From NCBI GenBank assembly GCA_002256985.1, contig NCGO01000001.1:310001-374000 (forward strand): 64,000 nucleotides of DNA, read 5' to 3'. The stretch comes from Novosphingobium sp. 28-62-57 (lineage in GTDB: Bacteria; Pseudomonadota; Alphaproteobacteria; Sphingomonadales; Sphingomonadaceae). Shown in pieces: positions 50,083 to 59,604 of this stretch (position 1 is its first letter; every line of letters starts with the position of its first letter). Both the position numbers and the translations under genes were made by a program. The notes beneath the pieces were generated by a model. It was not told the origin of the DNA. It ran no database searches and worked only from the letters and a program-made list of their open reading frames with translations.

Positions 50083-50849
50083 TCGAGCCATCTGCTCCAC
50101 AAGCGTTCCTTGAGAGCAGGGCGTGCCAGCATGGCTTCCAGATCCCATGAAGGAAGCGCGGCAAGTGGTGACCCGTCTTGATTAATTGCGCGTAAACTTT
50201 GAGCCTTATTCGTTGGATCGTGGCCAAGAAGCGCTGAAATGCCGGAATTGCCGAGAATCAGTAATCGCCGGGGCGCGGCAAGCGTGATGTGGTGCATTAA
50301 CACTTCACCAAGCCCGGCCTGATGGAACTGCGCCCAATCGGGCATGGGCACATGGGCAGGCAGAGCAGAGGCGATGTAAGTTTGCGCGCGGGATTGCCCC
50401 ACGGCGGCCAGCAGCGCATCGAGCAAGCGTCCGGCGCGGCCATCCAGAATGTTCTCCTTGTCATCGACAGAGGGCATCGGCACCAGGACCATCAGGGCCG
50501 CGCTGGCCGGGCCTTGCGGTGCAAACCGGCGCAGGCCGGCAGGTGCCAGTGATGCTTGTGCCAGCCACCATGGCGCAAAGGCCTCCAGCGTTTGTGGCCA
50601 AGCGGTGCGGTCAAGCTGAGGGGGCGCAGCAGGTGATTCGCTGGCGGCTCTGGCAGGCTCACGCCGGGGCGGCATAGCAGCGGATGGGCCAGTGTCGGGG
50701 GCAGAAGCCGAATGCGCGGCCAGCCAATCGACGGGTTCATCGACAAAGGCGTGATCAATCCCGGCATCCCGCCACCAATCCAGCGCCGCCGTAACGGCTG
50801 CGCTCCAATCGGTGGCTTGTGGGGTAGCGGTATCGGGCAACCTGTGCAT
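50058..50849 (-). CDS. Uracil-DNA glycosylase superfamily protein lacking all cysteines
   Basis: Protein of 263 residues. A Pro/Ala-rich N-terminal half precedes a domain resembling family 4 uracil-DNA glycosylases: LMVLVPMPSVDDKENILDGRAGRLLDALL, split here, corresponds to the usual GEAPG...G.AG.LL segment, and LLILGNSGISALLG to the VVLLG segment. The whole protein contains no cysteine, so the [4Fe-4S] cluster of family 4 enzymes cannot be present. The GEAPG catalytic motif is replaced by PMPSV. It may have lost glycosylase activity. It is first in the operon with the transglycosylase and moaB. Confidence 0.7.
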   Translation of the reverse strand: MHRLPDTATPQATDWSAAVTAALDWWRDAGIDHAFVDEPVDWLAAHSASAPDTGPSAAMPPRREPARAASESPAAPPQLDRTAWPQTLEAFAPWWLAQASLAPAGLRRFAPQGPASAALMVLVPMPSVDDKENILDGRAGRLLDALLAAVGQSRAQTYIASALPAHVPMPDWAQFHQAGLGEVLMHHITLAAPRRLLILGNSGISALLGHDPTNKAQSLRAINQDGSPLAALPSWDLEAMLARPALKERLWSRWLEWTGTETF

Positions 50850-50951
50850 CCTTACAGTCCAATTTGCGGTCTTGACCTTACAGGTGGCCTCTTACAAGGC
50901 TGATGATAAATTCAATCACGCAATTAGCCATAAGGCGGAAGTGAGCAAGGC

Positions 50952-52601
50952 ATGAGCGAACGGGAATCGATGCCCTATGATGTCGTCATCGTCGGCGGTG
51001 GTCCGGCAGGGCTGGCGGCCTCGATACGGTTGAAGCAAGCCAACCCTGAAGTTTCGGTCTGCGTACTGGAAAAAGGGTCGGAAATCGGCGCGCATATCCT
51101 TTCGGGCGCGGTGGTCGATCCCAAGGCGCTGGACGAGCTTCTGCCCGAATGGCGCACGATGGGCTGCCCGATGGCCGAAGTGCCGGTGACCGACAACTGG
51201 CACTGGGTGCTGAGCAAGACCGGCAAGACCAGCATTCCGCACTGGCCGATGCCTCCGTTCATGTCGAACGATGGCAACTATACCGGCTCGCTGGGCAATC
51301 TGTGCCGCTGGCTTTCGGAACAGGCGATGGAACTGGGCGTGGAAATCTTCCCCGGCTTCCCCGCTGCCGAAGTGCTGTTTGATGAAAGCGGCGCGGTTAT
51401 GGGCGTTGCCACTGGCGACATGGGCATTGGCAAGGATGGCGAAAAGAAGCCGGACTATCAGCCCGGCATGGAGCTTCACGCCAAATACACGCTGTTTGCC
51501 GAAGGTGCACGCGGCAGCCTGACCAAGCGGTTGAAGGCGCACTTTGATCTTGAGCGCGATTGCCAGCCGCAGGTCTATGGCATCGGCATCAAGGAATTGT
51601 GGGATATCGATCCCGAAAAGCATGTGCCGGGCCGGGTGATCCACACACAGGGCTGGCCGCTTTCGGAAAGCAATTCGTGGGGCGGCGGGTTCCTGTATCA
51701 TCAGGCGAACAATCAGGTGGCGTTGGGCTTTGTCACCGCGCTCGATTACGCGAACCCTTATGTCTACCCGTTCGAGGAGTTCCAGCGCTGGAAGCAGCAC
51801 CCGGAAATCCGGGCGATTCTGGAAGGCGGCCGGCGCGTTTCCTATGGCGCGCGGGCGATCAATGAAGGCGGCTGGCAATCGGTGCCGCGCCTTTCGTTCC
51901 CCGGCGGCGCGCTGATCGGGTGCTCGGCCGGCTTCGTCAACGTGCCGCGCATCAAGGGCAGCCATACCGCGATGAAGAGCGGGATGCTGGCCGCCGATGC
52001 GATCGTGGCCGCGATTGCTGCGGGCCGCGAAAAGGACGACATGGTGGAATATGACACCGCCGTGCGCGAAAGCTGGATCGCCAAGGAACTGAAGCAGGTC
52101 CAGAACGCGCAGCCGCTGGTGGCCAAGTTCGGCGGCGAGCTGGGCACGGTGCTGGCGGGCGCGGACATGTGGCTGCGCACCATTGGCGGCTTCGGCATCT
52201 GGAAGCCGATGAAGCACCACAAGGACGCCGAGGCAACGCAGCGCGCCGACTTGTTCAAGCCGATTGCGTATCCGAAGCCCGATGGCGTGATCACTTTCGA
52301 CCGGCTGACCAGCGTGGCGTTCTCGTACACCAACCACGAAGAAGATCAGCCGTGCCATCTGGTGCTGAAAGATCCCACGGTGCCGACGCGGATCAACCTG
52401 CCGATCTATGCCGGGCCTGAGGCGCGGTATTGCCCGGCAGGCGTCTATGAGTATGTCGGCGTGGAAGAAGGCAACCCGCGCCTGCAGATCAACGCCCAGA
52501 ACTGCGTCCACTGCAAGACCTGCGATATCAAGGACATGACGCAGAACATCGAGTGGGTAACGCCTGAGGGCGGCGGCGGGCCGAACTATCCGAATATGTG
52601 A
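50952..52601 (+). CDS. Electron-transfer flavoprotein-ubiquinone oxidoreductase
   Basis: Inner-membrane-associated iron-sulfur flavoprotein (549 residues) passing electrons from ETF, hence from acyl-CoA dehydrogenases, to ubiquinone. The FAD fold is VVIVGGGPAGLAASIRL, followed by GAHILSGAVVDPKALDEL. The C-terminal [4Fe-4S] ligands are in RYCPAGVYE and NCVHCKTCDIKD, and the end NIEWVTPEGGGGPNYPNM is typical. It starts at ATG 50952, divergent from the UDG-like gene. A palindromic repeat begins nine bases after the stop. Confidence 0.96.
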   Translation: MSERESMPYDVVIVGGGPAGLAASIRLKQANPEVSVCVLEKGSEIGAHILSGAVVDPKALDELLPEWRTMGCPMAEVPVTDNWHWVLSKTGKTSIPHWPMPPFMSNDGNYTGSLGNLCRWLSEQAMELGVEIFPGFPAAEVLFDESGAVMGVATGDMGIGKDGEKKPDYQPGMELHAKYTLFAEGARGSLTKRLKAHFDLERDCQPQVYGIGIKELWDIDPEKHVPGRVIHTQGWPLSESNSWGGGFLYHQANNQVALGFVTALDYANPYVYPFEEFQRWKQHPEIRAILEGGRRVSYGARAINEGGWQSVPRLSFPGGALIGCSAGFVNVPRIKGSHTAMKSGMLAADAIVAAIAAGREKDDMVEYDTAVRESWIAKELKQVQNAQPLVAKFGGELGTVLAGADMWLRTIGGFGIWKPMKHHKDAEATQRADLFKPIAYPKPDGVITFDRLTSVAFSYTNHEEDQPCHLVLKDPTVPTRINLPIYAGPEARYCPAGVYEYVGVEEGNPRLQINAQNCVHCKTCDIKDMTQNIEWVTPEGGGGPNYPNM

Positions 52602-52610
52602 GGTGTAATT

Positions 52611-52660
52611 CCTCCCCGAACCGGGGAGGGGGACCATCGAAGATGGTGGAGGGGCACGTG
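52611..52660. repeat. Palindromic repeat family D, left copy D1
   Basis: CCTCCCCGAACCGGGGAGG hairpin followed by GGACCATCGAAGATGGTGG hairpin and AGGGGCACGTG. The same sequence returns inverted at 53096-53150, so the two copies bracket the DUF559 coding region. Confidence 0.93.
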
Positions 52661-52740
52661 CTGATTTTCCAAGCCTCTCTACTGAAGGGACCGCCAAACT
52701 GATCACAGGACCCAAAGGCACAGTCAAACTCGCCCGCAAA

Positions 52741-53154
52741 TTGCGGAGTGAGATGACCGTGCCTGAGGGGGTGCTCTGGCGTGAATTGCGAAAGCGGCCG
52801 GGAGGTCTGAAGTTCCGGCGCCAACATCCGACGGGCGCATTCGTGATCGACTTCTATTGCGCTGCGGTGAAGCTGGCGATTGAAGTGGACGGCTTTGGAC
52901 ACGACACCGCTGAAGTGATCAAGCGGGACTCGGTGAAGTCGCATTTTCTGCGGTCGCAGGGTATCGCAACTTTGCGCGTCCCGGCGAAGGTTGTGTTTGA
53001 GGATATCGAATTGGTGGTGCGGCGGATTGTTCAGGTTTGTGAGGAGCGGGCATTGCGGTTGGCGGGTGCTGGCCGGGTCCGTTCTGAAAACGCGCACGTG
53101 CCCCTCCACCATCCTTTGGATGGTCCCCCTCCCCCGGTGGGGGAGGACCTGCTG
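52741..53154 (+). CDS. DUF559 (PD-(D/E)XK, Vsr-like) endonuclease domain, frame open into ispE
   Basis: The DUF559 domain (about 115 residues) is clear: VPEGVLWRELRKRPGGLKFRRQHP, GAFVIDFYCA and LAIEVDGFGHD (listed as separate segments), the same motif order as the gene at 12114. The TTG at 52741 is the first usual start; ATG 52753 is possible. The upstream in-frame sequence (TVKLARKLRSEM) also looks like the family N-terminus but has no ordinary start codon, so the true beginning may have been lost. There is no stop codon after the domain. Translation would continue through repeat D2 into ispE and end at 53952 (403 residues in total). End coordinate given is the last base before the ispE ATG. 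It is bracketed by inverted D repeats. Confidence 0.75.
53096..53150. repeat. Palindromic repeat family D, right copy D2; carries the ispE ribosome-binding site
   Basis: CACGTGCCCCTCCACCATCC, TTTGGATGGT and CCCCCTCCCCCGGTGGGGGAGG form the reverse complement of D1 with a few differences. Its terminal GGGGGAGG ends about nine bases before the ispE ATG at 53155 and acts as a Shine-Dalgarno sequence. Confidence 0.92.
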
Positions 53155-53952
53155 ATGCGCGAGACTGCTTACGCCAAGATCAACCTGGCGCTGCATGTGC
53201 GGCGGCGCAGGGATGATGGCTATCATGAGCTGGAAACGCTGTTTGCGTTCGTCGATGCGGGGGATGAGCTGAGCGCCAGCCCTGCGGCGGCGGATTCGTT
53301 GCGCGTTGTCGGCGAGTTTGGCGGGGTGCTGGACGATCCGTTTGGCAATATCGTGGCCAGGGCGCTGTCCGCGCTGCCGCATGGGGCTGGCTGGGCAGTG
53401 ACGCTGGAGAAGAACTTGCCGGTGGCGGCGGGGTTGGGGGGAGGTTCGGCGGATGCCGGGGCGATCTTTCGCTTGGTGCGCGACAGCTTTGGCCTGCCCG
53501 AGGACTGGCATGCGCGGGCGGCGAAGCTGGGGGCGGACGTTCCGGCTTGTGTCGCGAGCGTGGCCTGCATCGGGCGGGGCACAGGGACCGAGCTTGAGCC
53601 CATTGCCAATGACTTGGCAGGCACGCCGGTGCTGCTGGTCAACCCGCGCATTCCGCTGGCGACGGGGCCGGTGTTCAAGGCTTGGGATGGGGTTGATCGC
53701 GGGCCTATGGAGGGCGCGAACCTGAGGGAAATGGCGCTTTGCGGGCGCAATGATCTTGAGGCTCCAGCGCTGACGCTGGTGTCAGAAATCGGCGATGTGC
53801 TGGCGGCTTTGCAGCGGACCGGGGCGTGGTTGACGCGCATGTCAGGTTCGGGAGCGACGTGTTTTGCGCTCTATGACAGCGTTGACGAGCGCGATGCGGC
53901 GCAGGCGGCGATGCCTGCTGCGTGGTGGACTTTGGCAGGGGCGCTGCGGTGA
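53155..53952 (+). CDS. ispE: 4-diphosphocytidyl-2-C-methyl-D-erythritol kinase
   Basis: GHMP kinase of the non-mevalonate isoprenoid pathway (265 residues from ATG 53155). The N-terminal motif AYAKINLALHVRRRRDDGYHEL, split as AYAKINLALHV and DDGYHEL, is diagnostic. The ATP-binding motif is LPVAAGLGGGSADAG and the third motif is MSGSGATCFALY. The reading frame is open upstream through repeat D2 into a DUF559 domain. The ATG with repeat-derived GGAGG gives a normal-length enzyme and is preferred. Its stop overlaps the next start (GTGA). Confidence 0.95.
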   Translation: MRETAYAKINLALHVRRRRDDGYHELETLFAFVDAGDELSASPAAADSLRVVGEFGGVLDDPFGNIVARALSALPHGAGWAVTLEKNLPVAAGLGGGSADAGAIFRLVRDSFGLPEDWHARAAKLGADVPACVASVACIGRGTGTELEPIANDLAGTPVLLVNPRIPLATGPVFKAWDGVDRGPMEGANLREMALCGRNDLEAPALTLVSEIGDVLAALQRTGAWLTRMSGSGATCFALYDSVDERDAAQAAMPAAWWTLAGALR

Positions 53953-54671
53953 GCGAAGCTTTCACGCTGATCGGGACGCCGCGCTTTGGCGGGATATTGG
54001 TCGTGTCGGACCATGCTTCGAACCGCGTGCCGGATGATATCGACCTTGGTATTGCGCCTGAGTTGCTGAACCAGCACATCGCCGTCGACATTGGCGTGGC
54101 CGAAGCGGGTGCGCTGATGGCGCAGCGGCCCGGCATTGCCGCGTTTCAGGGCGGGGTCAGCCGCTTGGTATGCGATTTCAACCGGGATGAGCATTTGCCC
54201 ACGGTTGTGCCCACGGTCAGCGACGGCCATGCCATTCCCGGCAATGTGCTGGATGCTGAGGGCCATGAGGCGCGGCTGGCGCGGTTCTTTCGGCCCTATC
54301 ATGATGCGCTGGACGCTCTGTTGGGCGATGTGCCGCAAGCGCTGATCCTGTCGCTCCACAGCTTTACGCCGCAATTGGCATCGAGCGACGAGCCGCGCCC
54401 ATGGCATGTCGGCGTGCTCTATAACGAGGATGATCGTGCCGCCCGGATCGCGATCCCGCTGCTTCAGGCCGAGGGGCTGTGCGTGGGGGACCAGTTGCCC
54501 TATTCCGGCAAGCTATTGAACGCGACCATGAACCGCCATGCCGAAGCTGAAGGACGGCCCTATCTGGGCATTGAAGTACGGCAGGACCTGATCAGCGATG
54601 CAGTGGGGCAGGCCGAATGGTCGGAACGGTTGGCGCGGATTGCCAATAAGGTTGCAGTTGCAATCGGCTAA
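53949..54671 (+). CDS. N-formylglutamate amidohydrolase family protein
   Basis: Zinc-dependent amidohydrolase-fold protein of 240 residues (FGase family), which in histidine degradation hydrolyses N-formylglutamate. VVSDHASNRVP, VCDFNRDEHLP and LILSLHSFTP are the conserved segments. No other histidine-degradation gene is near, so the substrate may differ. The start is GTG at 53949, overlapping the ispE stop. The pairing with ispE does not suggest a joint pathway. Confidence 0.87.
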   Translation: MSEAFTLIGTPRFGGILVVSDHASNRVPDDIDLGIAPELLNQHIAVDIGVAEAGALMAQRPGIAAFQGGVSRLVCDFNRDEHLPTVVPTVSDGHAIPGNVLDAEGHEARLARFFRPYHDALDALLGDVPQALILSLHSFTPQLASSDEPRPWHVGVLYNEDDRAARIAIPLLQAEGLCVGDQLPYSGKLLNATMNRHAEAEGRPYLGIEVRQDLISDAVGQAEWSERLARIANKVAVAIG

Positions 54672-54789
54672 AGTTGCCGCCCATGGGCTGACATAGTTGT
54701 AATTAATACTTTCGACAGAACGGCAGCACTTCGGCTATTAAGCACGGTCAAGTCGCCCATAAAAAACAGCACTATTCTGGAGCCAAAGC

Positions 54790-56637
54790 ATGCCCCCGTA
54801 TCGTTCACGCACCACCACCCATGGCCGCAACATGGCGGGCGCGCGCGGATTGTGGCGCGCCACTGGCATGAAGGACGAGGATTTCGGCAAGCCGATCATC
54901 GCGGTGGTGAACAGCTTTACGCAATTCGTGCCCGGCCATGTCCACCTCAAGGATCTGGGCCAGATGGTCGCGCGCGAGATTGAGGCGGCAGGCGGAGTTG
55001 CCAAGGAATTCAATACTATCGCAGTCGATGATGGCATCGCCATGGGCCACGATGGCATGCTCTATTCGCTGCCCAGCCGCGATCTGATTGCCGACAGCGT
55101 GGAATACATGGTCAACGCGCACTGCGCCGATGCGATGGTGTGCATTTCCAACTGTGACAAGATCACGCCCGGCATGCTGATGGCCGCGATGCGGATCAAC
55201 ATTCCGGTGGTCTTCGTTTCGGGCGGGCCGATGGAAGCGGGCAAGGTCGTGCTAAACGGCAAGGAAGTCGCGCTCGATCTGGTCGATGCGATGGTGGCTG
55301 CGGCAGACGACAAGTATACCGACGAGGAAGTGACCGCGATCGAACGGTCCGCTTGCCCGACCTGCGGTTCGTGCAGCGGCATGTTCACCGCCAATTCGAT
55401 GAACTGCCTGACCGAAGCTCTGGGCCTCTCGCTGCCCGGCAATGGCTCGACACTGGCCACGCATGCGGATCGCAAGCGCCTGTTCCTTGAAGCAGGCCGC
55501 GTGGTGGTGGACTTGTGCAAGCGCTATTACGAGGAAGACGATGCCAGCGTGCTGCCGCGCTCGATCGCCAGCTTCGATGCGTTTGAAAACGCGGTATGCC
55601 TTGATATCGCAATGGGCGGATCGACCAATACCGTGTTGCACCTGCTCGCCGCCGCGTTTGAGGCGGGTGTAAACTTCACGATGGCCGATATCGACCGGTT
55701 GAGCCGCCGCGTGCCGTGCCTGTCCAAGGTGGCCCCGGCCAAGGCCGACGTCCACATGGAAGACGTTCACCGTGCGGGCGGGATTTATGCGATTTTGGGC
55801 GAACTGGACCGGGCAGGCCTGATCCACACGCACTTGCCAACTGTCCACAGCCGCACGCTGGCCGAAGCGCTGGATCGGTGGGACATCGTGCGCACCAAAT
55901 CGCCCAGCGTGCAGGAGTTTTTCCGCGCAGCGCCTGGCGGCGTGCCCACGCAAGTGGCGTTTTCGCAGGATCGCCGCTGGAAGGAGCTTGATCTCGACCG
56001 TGAGAATGGCGTGATCCGCAGTGCCGAACATGCCTTCAGCAAGGACGGTGGCCTCGCCGTGCTCTATGGCAACATCGCGCGCGAAGGCTGCATCGTGAAG
56101 ACGGCGGGCGTGGATGAAAAGATCCTGAAGTTTACCGGGCCTGCCAAGGTCTATGAAAGCCAGGATGCAGCCGTCACCGCGGTGCTGACCGGGCAGGTTG
56201 TGGCAGGCGATGTGGTGGTGATCCGCTATGAAGGGCCAAAGGGCGGCCCCGGCATGCAGGAAATGCTCTACCCCACCAGCTACCTCAAATCGAAGGGCCT
56301 TGGCGCGGCCTGTGCGCTGTTGACCGATGGACGCTTTTCCGGCGGCACGTCGGGCCTGTCCATCGGCCATGCCTCGCCTGAGGCGGCTGAGGGTGGCGAG
56401 ATCGGGCTGGTTGAAGAGGGCGATGTGATCGAGATCGACATTCCGAACCGCACGATCAACCTTGCCGTATCGGACGAGGTGCTGGCGCAGCGCCGCGCTG
56501 CGCAGGATGCCAAGGGCTGGAAGCCTGCCGCGCCGCGCCCGCGCCAGATTTCCACCGCGCTCAAAGCCTATGCCGCGATGACCACCAGCGCGGCGCGCGG
56601 AGCAGTGCGCGACATTTCGCAGATTGGTGCCGAGTGA
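54790..56637 (+). CDS. ilvD: Dihydroxy-acid dehydratase
   Basis: Iron-sulfur dehydratase of valine/isoleucine (and pantothenate) synthesis, 615 residues. Cluster-binding cysteines lie in [10 protein letters not shown] and [17 protein letters not shown]. The C-terminal [20 protein letters not shown] segment is the family signature. It starts at ATG 54790 with CTGGAG upstream, after a 118-base gap that shows no convincing regulatory motif. The stop overlaps the following start (TGATG). Confidence 0.97.
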   Translation: MPPYRSRTTTHGRNMAGARGLWRATGMKDEDFGKPIIAVVNSFTQFVPGHVHLKDLGQMVAREIEAAGGVAKEFNTIAVDDGIAMGHDGMLYSLPSRDLIADSVEYMVNAHCADAMVCISNCDKITPGMLMAAMRINIPVVFVSGGPMEAGKVVLNGKEVALDLVDAMVAAADDKYTDEEVTAIERSACPTCGSCSGMFTANSMNCLTEALGLSLPGNGSTLATHADRKRLFLEAGRVVVDLCKRYYEEDDASVLPRSIASFDAFENAVCLDIAMGGSTNTVLHLLAAAFEAGVNFTMADIDRLSRRVPCLSKVAPAKADVHMEDVHRAGGIYAILGELDRAGLIHTHLPTVHSRTLAEALDRWDIVRTKSPSVQEFFRAAPGGVPTQVAFSQDRRWKELDLDRENGVIRSAEHAFSKDGGLAVLYGNIAREGCIVKTAGVDEKILKFTGPAKVYESQDAAVTAVLTGQVVAGDVVVIRYEGPKGGPGMQEMLYPTSYLKSKGLGAACALLTDGRFSGGTSGLSIGHASPEAAEGGEIGLVEEGDVIEIDIPNRTINLAVSDEVLAQRRAAQDAKGWKPAAPRPRQISTALKAYAAMTTSAARGAVRDISQIGAE

Positions 56638-56990
56638 TGCGGCGCGGGCTTGTTCTGGGCGGCTTGGCTGCCTTGGCGGCCTGTTCGTCGCCTGAGGAAG
56701 CGCCAAAGGGCCGGGCGATTGACTGCGCGCTGGCAGGGGCGGCCAAGTTTGCGCCCGATTGCTTCGTGCAGGATTCGCGCGTGGGTGATCTGCGGTTCCT
56801 GACCGTGCGGCACAAGGATGGCGCGTTCCGCCGGTTCCAGATGGTTGATGACGGGCGGGGGGTCATTGCCGCCGATGGTGCGGACGAGGCTGTGGCGAAG
56901 TGGTCGGCGCAAGGGGTGCTGGAAGTGACCGTGGCGGGTGACCGCTATCGCTTCCCCGCGCAAATGAAGCCCGATGCCCCAAAGCCGTGA
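56637..56990 (+). CDS. Small lipoprotein of unknown function
   Basis: Protein of 117 residues with a lipoprotein signal: LGGLAALAAC is the lipobox, so Cys 16 would be acylated. The mature part has two more cysteines (AIDCALAG, APDCFVQ), probably a disulfide, and a compact beta-rich domain ending in AGDRYRFPAQMKP. I recognise no named family. The ATG at 56637 shares a base with the ilvD stop, and the 3' end overlaps nnr by 17 bases. Confidence 0.75.
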   Translation: MRRGLVLGGLAALAACSSPEEAPKGRAIDCALAGAAKFAPDCFVQDSRVGDLRFLTVRHKDGAFRRFQMVDDGRGVIAADGADEAVAKWSAQGVLEVTVAGDRYRFPAQMKPDAPKP

Positions 56991-58383
56991 CCGCATTCTG
57001 AACCAAGTCCTGACCGTGGCGCAGATGCGCGCGGCTGAAGAGAGCCTGATGGCAGCGGGCATCAGCGTTGATGCGCTGATGCAACGGGCGGGGCGCGGGG
57101 CGGGTGAATGGGTGCGGCGCGTTGCATCTGGCGGATCGGTGACGGTGCTGTGCGGCCCGGGCAACAATGGCGGCGATGGCTGGGTGATCGCCGAGTTCCT
57201 GCGCGAACATGGCAATCACGTGCAAGTGATCGCCGTGCGCGAGCCGATGACGGATGCTGCGCGCACCGCGCGGGCGCTTTATCGCGGCGCTGTCGTATCG
57301 GCAGACGCTGAGATTGCGGGCGATGTCTTTGTCGATTGCCTGTTCGGCAGCGGTTTGACGCGGGCTTTGCCGGAGGATTTGGCGGCACTGCTGCGCCGTC
57401 TGGCGGAAAGCCACCGCCATCGGATTGCCATCGATGTGCCCAGCGGGATCGAGAGCGACAGCGGTAGCCCCTTGAACGATGGTCTCCCAGACTGGTCGAT
57501 GACCATTGCCCTTGGCGCATGGAAGCCTGCGCATTTTGCGATGCCCGCCTGTGCGGCAATGGGTGCGCTGCGGTTGGTGGATATTGGCGTATCAGCGGTG
57601 CCCGGCGCAGCGCGAGTGCTGGCCAAGCCGGTGATTAGGGCCCCGGCGGCGGATGCGCACAAGTATCGGCGCGGCATGGTGGGGATTGTCGGCGGGGACA
57701 TGCCGGGGGCGACACTGCTGGCAGCGCAAGCGGCGCTGCGGGCGGGAGCGGGCTATGTGAAGCTGGCGGCGCAGACTGTGCCGCAAGGCGCACCCGCTGA
57801 ACTTGTCGTGACGGCAGACATTGACGCGCTGCTGGGCGATGCGCGCATGGCGGCGCTGCTGATCGGGCCGGGGCTGGGGCGGTCGGACGCGGCTTCGCGC
57901 TTGCTGGCCAAGGCGCTTTATACGGGCAAGCCATGCGTGATCGATGCTGATGCGCTGGTGCTGCTGCGGCCAGACATGCTGCACGGCGCGCCGTGTGTGC
58001 TGACGCCGCATGAGGGGGAAATGGTGGCGCTGGAGCGCGCTTTTGGCCTTTCCGGCGAGGGCCTGCGCCGGGATCGGGCCGTGGCGCTGTCCGAGAAATC
58101 CGGCGCGGTGGTGGTGTTGAAAGGGCCGGATAGCCTGATCGCAGCGCCTTCGGGAGAGGTGATCCATGCGCCGCGCGCTTCATCGTGGCTTTCGGTGGCG
58201 GGCACAGGCGATGTGCTGGCTGGGGCTATTGCCAGCCGCCTTGCCGTCCATGGGGAAGCCTTGCGCGCGGCGGAGGAAGGCCTATGGCTCCACGCCGATG
58301 CCGCACGGCGCTGTGGCGCGGCCTTCACCGCGGGTGAATTGGCCCATGCCGTGCAGGATGCCTTGAAGGATTGCGTTGGATGA
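56974..58383 (+). CDS. nnr: Bifunctional NAD(P)H-hydrate epimerase/dehydratase
   Basis: Repairs damaged nicotinamide cofactors: the N-terminal epimerase and C-terminal ADP-dependent dehydratase domains are fused in 469 residues. Epimerase motifs are CGPGNNGGDGWVIA and FVDCLFGSGLTR with IAIDVPSGI. Dehydratase motifs are HKYRRGMVGIVGG, IGPGLGRSD, DADALVLL, LTPHEGEM and VAGTGDVLAG. The stop overlaps the start of the methyltransferase gene (ATGA at 58380). Confidence 0.95.
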   Translation: MPQSRDRILNQVLTVAQMRAAEESLMAAGISVDALMQRAGRGAGEWVRRVASGGSVTVLCGPGNNGGDGWVIAEFLREHGNHVQVIAVREPMTDAARTARALYRGAVVSADAEIAGDVFVDCLFGSGLTRALPEDLAALLRRLAESHRHRIAIDVPSGIESDSGSPLNDGLPDWSMTIALGAWKPAHFAMPACAAMGALRLVDIGVSAVPGAARVLAKPVIRAPAADAHKYRRGMVGIVGGDMPGATLLAAQAALRAGAGYVKLAAQTVPQGAPAELVVTADIDALLGDARMAALLIGPGLGRSDAASRLLAKALYTGKPCVIDADALVLLRPDMLHGAPCVLTPHEGEMVALERAFGLSGEGLRRDRAVALSEKSGAVVVLKGPDSLIAAPSGEVIHAPRASSWLSVAGTGDVLAGAIASRLAVHGEALRAAEEGLWLHADAARRCGAAFTAGELAHAVQDALKDCVG

Positions 58384-59585
58384 GTGAAGCCGGATTGATC
58401 GTGCGCGTGGCCGCCAAAGGTGAAGGGGCGACCGCCGACGGCAGATATGCCACGCTGGCCGCTCCCGGCGATATGCTTGAGGCCGATGGCACGGTGGTGC
58501 GTGGGCCGAACCATGTCGATCCAGCCTGTCGCCACTTCCCGGCTTGCGGCGGGTGCCAGTTGCAGCACTTGTCGGAAAGCGCGCTCAGCGATTACGTTTA
58601 TGACCGCGTCGTTGGCGGGGCCACAGGGCAAAAGCTGTGGGACGTCAATGCCGCGCCTGCGCACCTTTCGCCACCGCGTTCGCGCCGCCGGGCCACACTC
58701 CATGCGCAGTCCATCGGCAAGCGCGTGGTGATCGGCTTTCGCGAACAAGGCTCGCACAAGATCATCGACATGCGCGAATGCCATGTGCTGACGCCCGAGA
58801 TGTTCGCGCTGATCGCACCATTGCGCGCCCTGCTGGAGGGCTGGGGCAGCCGCAAACTGGCCGTCGATGTCGATCTGGCGATGTGCGATCAGGGCGTTTC
58901 GATGGGGCTGAAAGGCCTGACGGCAGAAGGTCTGGCCAAGACCGAGGCCCTGCTGGACTTCGCGCGCGATAATGCGCTGGCGCGGCTGACGATGGATTCG
59001 GGCTATGGCGCAGAGGGCGTGTGGGAGCCTGAGCCGGTGACCGTGACACTGGGCGGCGTGCCGGTGTCGCTGCCGCCGGGGGCATTCCTGCAGGCCACGC
59101 TGGATGGTGAAGCCGCACTGGTCAGCGGAGCGCGCGAATGGCTGAACGGTGCGGCCACGGTGGCCGACCTGTTTGCAGGGCTGGGCACTTTTGCCTTTGC
59201 GCTGGCGGGGCCGAACACCAAAGTGCTGGCCGTGGAGGCGGCGCGTGAGCCTTTTCTTGCCTGCCAGAGCGCGGCGCGGATGGGGGGCTTGCCGGTCCAT
59301 TCGCTGCACCGTGATCTGTTCCGCAACCCGCTGCGGGTGGAGGAACTTGATCGCTTTGCTGGCGTGTTGCTCGATCCGCCGCGCGCCGGAGCGCAGGAGC
59401 AGGTGGAGCAGATCGCGCTGAGCAAGGTGCCGCGGGTGGTCTATATCAGCTGCAACCCCGCCAGTTGGGCGCGCGATGCGGTGAAGCTGATTGCGGGCGG
59501 GTATCGGTTGGCGGATTTGCGGCCTGTGGGGCAGTTCCGGTGGTCGACGCATGTGGAACTGGCGAGTTTGTTTTTGCGGGATTGA
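58380..59585 (+). CDS. TrmA/RlmD-type RNA (uracil-C5) methyltransferase
   Basis: SAM-dependent RNA m5U methyltransferase of 401 residues. The iron-sulfur cysteines are in ACRHFPACGGCQ, with a fourth in MRECHVL. The SAM motif is VADLFAGLGTFAFAL. The catalytic cysteine lies in VYISCNPASWARD and the C-terminal RPVGQFRWSTHVEL segment matches the family. It could modify U1939 or U747 of 23S rRNA; the exact site cannot be read. The ATG at 58380 (MSEAGL) is preferred to a start three codons upstream. Confidence 0.92.
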   Translation: MSEAGLIVRVAAKGEGATADGRYATLAAPGDMLEADGTVVRGPNHVDPACRHFPACGGCQLQHLSESALSDYVYDRVVGGATGQKLWDVNAAPAHLSPPRSRRRATLHAQSIGKRVVIGFREQGSHKIIDMRECHVLTPEMFALIAPLRALLEGWGSRKLAVDVDLAMCDQGVSMGLKGLTAEGLAKTEALLDFARDNALARLTMDSGYGAEGVWEPEPVTVTLGGVPVSLPPGAFLQATLDGEAALVSGAREWLNGAATVADLFAGLGTFAFALAGPNTKVLAVEAAREPFLACQSAARMGGLPVHSLHRDLFRNPLRVEELDRFAGVLLDPPRAGAQEQVEQIALSKVPRVVYISCNPASWARDAVKLIAGGYRLADLRPVGQFRWSTHVELASLFLRD

Positions 59586-59604
59586 GCGCGAGCGAAGTTT
59601 TTGC

